Shown one piece after another: positions 19,399 through 21,647 of a stretch of 21,647 bases of DNA. The position numbers and the translations under genes are program-made. The notes under the pieces are model-generated. The model searched no databases, had not been told where the DNA came from, and saw only the letters and a list, made by a program, of their open reading frames with translations. How positions within the stretch are numbered: the stretch's first letter is position 1; each line of letters begins with the position of its first letter. This stretch comes from a virus. The stretch is from positions 1 to 21,647 of the IMG/VR virus record IMGVR_UViG_3300031707_000211; one strand, 5' to 3'.

Positions 19399-20034
19399 AT
19401 GCTTGACATGCGAATCGGACCGCAGGCGATTGCGGACGGTAACTTGACGTTTTTGCGCGGCGACAAGACCGGAGCTCAGGTCGTCACCGACGCACACGGC
19501 CGATACACGGAGGCCGTCCTGCGGGGAAACTGCTTCATCACAGCGGTGAAGTCGGCGACCGTGACGGTGACGACGGACATTTCTCCGCTGCCCGCAACCA
19601 CGGGCCGTTCCTTGCTGGGGGTCTTCAACCCGGCGACTTCAGGGAAGAACCTGGTGGTGCTGAAGATCGGGATTGCGACGGTCTCGGGAACGCCCGGGGG
19701 GCCGTTCTATCTCGACTACATCGCGGCTCCTTCCGGGATCGTGGCTGGAATCGGCGGGGTGCCCACGAACCTGCTCACCTTGCTGGCGGCGGGATCGAGC
19801 AGTCGGACGCTGAACGCCCAAGTTGTCGCCCAAACCGTGGTAGCGGTGATGCTGCGGCCACTGGGAGGGTTGGCGGCTGTGGCAGCCGGCGCCGGAGTCT
19901 ACAGCATCGACGAGGACGTCGGTGGACTCATCGTGGTGCCGCCGGGCGCGGCCCTGGTGGTGTCGGCGCACGCGGTCGGGACCACCCACGTCATTTCCGG
20001 GTACATGGCCTGGGAAGAGATCGCGATCGTCTAG
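19399..20034 (+). CDS. Virion-type hypothetical protein (211 aa)
   Basis: The protein starts MLDMRIGPQAIADG. AAGGAGAA lies about nine bases before ATG 19399. Beta-rich throughout, with FNPATSGKNLVVLKIGIATV and a Gly/Ala-rich middle. NPxxSGKNLV patterns are typical of phage structural proteins near the head/fibre boundary. The chain ends AWEEIAIV. A hairpin (CGCCGG-CGCT-CCGGCG, 20037-20052) follows closely, before the fibre gene. Confidence 0.7.
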   Translation: MLDMRIGPQAIADGNLTFLRGDKTGAQVVTDAHGRYTEAVLRGNCFITAVKSATVTVTTDISPLPATTGRSLLGVFNPATSGKNLVVLKIGIATVSGTPGGPFYLDYIAAPSGIVAGIGGVPTNLLTLLAAGSSSRTLNAQVVAQTVVAVMLRPLGGLAAVAAGAGVYSIDEDVGGLIVVPPGAALVVSAHAVGTTHVISGYMAWEEIAIV

Positions 20035-20036
20035 AC

Positions 20037-20052
20037 CGCCGGCGCTCCGGCG
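20037..20052 (+). terminator. Short hairpin before the fibre gene
   Basis: CGCCGG (20037-20042) pairs with CCGGCG (20047-20052) around CGCT, three bases after the preceding stop. It is weak and lacks a U-tract. Confidence 0.3.
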
Positions 20053-20103
20053 TGTCAGCAATCGCGTACTCGATCACGGTGGAAGCCCGCTAGGAGGCGC
20101 TCG

Positions 20104-21647
20104 ATGAGGAAGTGGCTGGCGCTGGCGGCACTGGCCGGGGCGTTGCAGGGCCAGGTGTTCGTCCAGCGGGACCCGCGTTGGCGGACCGTTGCCGTGGGAC
20201 CGCTGGCCGATCTGCCGGCCACCTGCACCGCGAACCGCAGCGTCTACCTGTGCAACGGGGCGGGCTGTCCGGCGGCCGGGGTGTACCTCTACTGCACGGC
20301 TACCAACACCTGGACCGACGCTGTTTCTGAGGCCATCGCGGCGCTGTGCGCGCTGCCGAACCAGACCGGGCACGCGGGCAAAGTCCTCAAGACGGACGGA
20401 AGCGCGGCTACTTGGACCGCTTTCCTCAACCTGATACCCTCCGCTGTGCAGACCATCGACGCGGCCAGCGACGCGATCGCGGCGGACGCCCTGAATGTGC
20501 GCATCGCGCCCGACGCCGATTACACCCTCACCTCCGCGCCCACCATTGCGGACGGGGTGGACGGGCAGTTGCTGGTGATCTCGAACAACAGCGCCAGCTA
20601 CTCCGTGACCCTTCAGGACGAAAGCTTCCTGGCCAACTCCAACTTGCGGCTGGGTGGCAGCAACGTCACCATCGTCGCCCGCGGGTCGCTGCTGCTGGCC
20701 TACAACACGGCCTTGGCCTCCTGGGTGCGGGCAGACACCCCGGGGGGAGGGGGCGGCGGGGGGGGCGCCCCGACTGACGCGAGCTACATCACGCAGACTC
20801 CCGACGCGACGCTCTCCGCCGAGCAGGCGTTGTCGGCGCTGGCGACGGGCATTCTCAAAAACACGACGACGACGGGAATACTCAGTATCGCCGTGGCGGG
20901 CGACTTCCCGACGTTGAATCAGAGCACCACCGGAAATGCTGCGACGGCCACGGCGTTGGCGGCGAACGGAGCGAATTGCTCGGCCGGCTACTATCCGCTG
21001 GGGGTGGATGCTTCCGGCGCGGTGGAGAGTTGCACGGCGGCGGGTGGCGGGAGCCACACCGAATCAAGCACGGACACGCTGACCAACAAGACGCTCGACG
21101 TGGAGGGGACGGGAAACAACATCACCACCGTGCAACTGCTGGGGTATGTGACCGCCACCTGCCAGATGGGGGTGGCTTCGACGGGGTTCGCGCTTGGCTC
21201 GACGAATTACCCGAGCGCTACGTGCGTCGAGGGGACCAACAGCGTCTACGGGACTCTGGCTTTCGCCGAGAACGGCGCTGGCGCGGCCCAGTCGATCCAA
21301 GGGCGGTTTCGCTTGGCGAACGACTGGACGGGCGGGATTGACGTGAACGCGACTTGGCGGACCTCGGCCATCGCGGGTGACGTGGTGTGGCAGATCCAGA
21401 CCGCCTGCGTGGCCGACGGCGAGACGGGGGATCCGGCGTGGAACGCGGCGCAGGCGTTCGCGGCGGACGTCGCAAAGGGGACCACGCTCCAGTGGAACGA
21501 TGTCACCCAGTTGACGGGATTGACCACCACCGGATGCGCGGCGGGCGAGACGTTGCTGTTCAAGTTCTTGCGCGACGCCACGGATGCCGGGGACACGTTG
21601 GCGGCGGCTGCGGAACTGATCTGGGTGCAGTTCAAGGTGCGGAGGAC
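20104..21647 (+). CDS. Tail fibre/spike-like protein with signal peptide (3'-truncated by the window)
   Basis: The frame is open from ATG 20104 to the window end (514 codons plus two bases), so the C-terminus is missing. AGGAGG is six bases before the ATG. N-terminus MRKWLALAALAGALQGQ reads as a Sec signal peptide. A small Cys-rich module follows (TCTANRSVYLCNGAGC, later YLYC), then a Thr/Ala/Asn beta-rich chain. A run of eight glycines (~213-221) encoded by long G tracts is a linker, followed by NQSTTGNAATATALAANGA and ESSTDTLTNKTLDVEGTGNN, phrases typical of fibre trimers. It probably makes contact with host cells or sits outside the virion. The signal peptide is unusual for a virion protein. 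Confidence 0.8.
   Translation, partial: MRKWLALAALAGALQGQVFVQRDPRWRTVAVGPLADLPATCTANRSVYLCNGAGCPAAGVYLYCTATNTWTDAVSEAIAALCALPNQTGHAGKVLKTDGSAATWTAFLNLIPSAVQTIDAASDAIAADALNVRIAPDADYTLTSAPTIADGVDGQLLVISNNSASYSVTLQDESFLANSNLRLGGSNVTIVARGSLLLAYNTALASWVRADTPGGGGGGGGAPTDASYITQTPDATLSAEQALSALATGILKNTTTTGILSIAVAGDFPTLNQSTTGNAATATALAANGANCSAGYYPLGVDASGAVESCTAAGGGSHTESSTDTLTNKTLDVEGTGNNITTVQLLGYVTATCQMGVASTGFALGSTNYPSATCVEGTNSVYGTLAFAENGAGAAQSIQGRFRLANDWTGGIDVNATWRTSAIAGDVVWQIQTACVADGETGDPAWNAAQAFAADVAKGTTLQWNDVTQLTGLTTTGCAAGETLLFKFLRDATDAGDTLAAAAELIWVQFKVRR

Noticed and set aside
20074-21057. 327-codon open frame on the - strand
   Set aside because: It runs antisense to the fibre gene, which has a signal peptide, AGGAGG and fibre phrases.
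1-21647. CRISPR array or known anti-phage defence system
   Set aside because: No regularly spaced direct repeats, and no Cas, restriction or toxin-antitoxin proteins were recognised on either strand.

Overview
The window is the left and central part of a tailed-phage genome, most likely an integrated prophage, in a high-GC bacterium. It begins near a tyrosine recombinase and ends inside a fibre-like structural gene. Host: REP-like hairpins of the type GGCT-GA-AGCC followed by CCACGG lie in or beside structural genes, and one repeat is read as the peptide PLPDGRGSE. From memory, such repeats are common in Acidobacteriota and some neighbouring phyla. That is an inference from recall and nothing in the window proves it. 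No tRNA, rRNA, CRISPR array or host housekeeping gene is visible.

Layout. (1) 1-1203, + strand: a minimal tyrosine recombinase (231-779), then two coupled small genes, a two-helix membrane protein and a Cys-rich protein. (2) 1262-3760, - strand: six small or mid-sized genes of unknown function, converging on region 1 across a hairpin-rich gap. (3) 3761-3929: a boundary between - strand transcription units, with a 15-bp palindrome over a TTGACA box. (4) 3930-7890, - strand: a tightly coupled early operon (many ATGA overlaps). It runs from a small basic zinc-type protein through a RepO-like replication initiator and an HNH nuclease to a string of small phage proteins, one resembling ribosome modulation factor. 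(5) 7891-8222: a divergent control region with a promoter, three 20-bp palindromic sites, a further inverted repeat and a long stem-loop. (6) 8223-21647, + strand: the packaging and head module. Its order is small terminase, sigma factor, large terminase, a zinc/helical regulator-like protein, two small proteins, a P22-sized portal, three small proteins, scaffold, a head-associated protein, a decoration protein, a major capsid of Mu-gpT/HK97 type, three decoration-like proteins and a secreted-looking fibre protein cut by the window end.

How it may work together: the RepO-like protein would start replication with host machinery, since no polymerase or helicase gene is seen. The phage sigma factor sits between the terminase genes, as Xpf does in Bacillus PBSX, and may switch on the late block. 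No CI-type repressor, lysis gene or tail-tube gene is visible; they would lie outside or be unrecognised.

The most interesting structure is a family of palindromes with core ACCGGAAC-N4-GTTCCGGT. Three copies lie between the divergent early and late units. A fourth, extended to a nearly perfect 40-bp palindrome, lies inside the replication gene where the linker between its two domains is encoded. This recalls the lambda OR array and the lambda origin within gene O. A second theme is that the first genes of the two leftward operons are paralogous at the DNA level and both carry a TTGACA box about 30 bases upstream.
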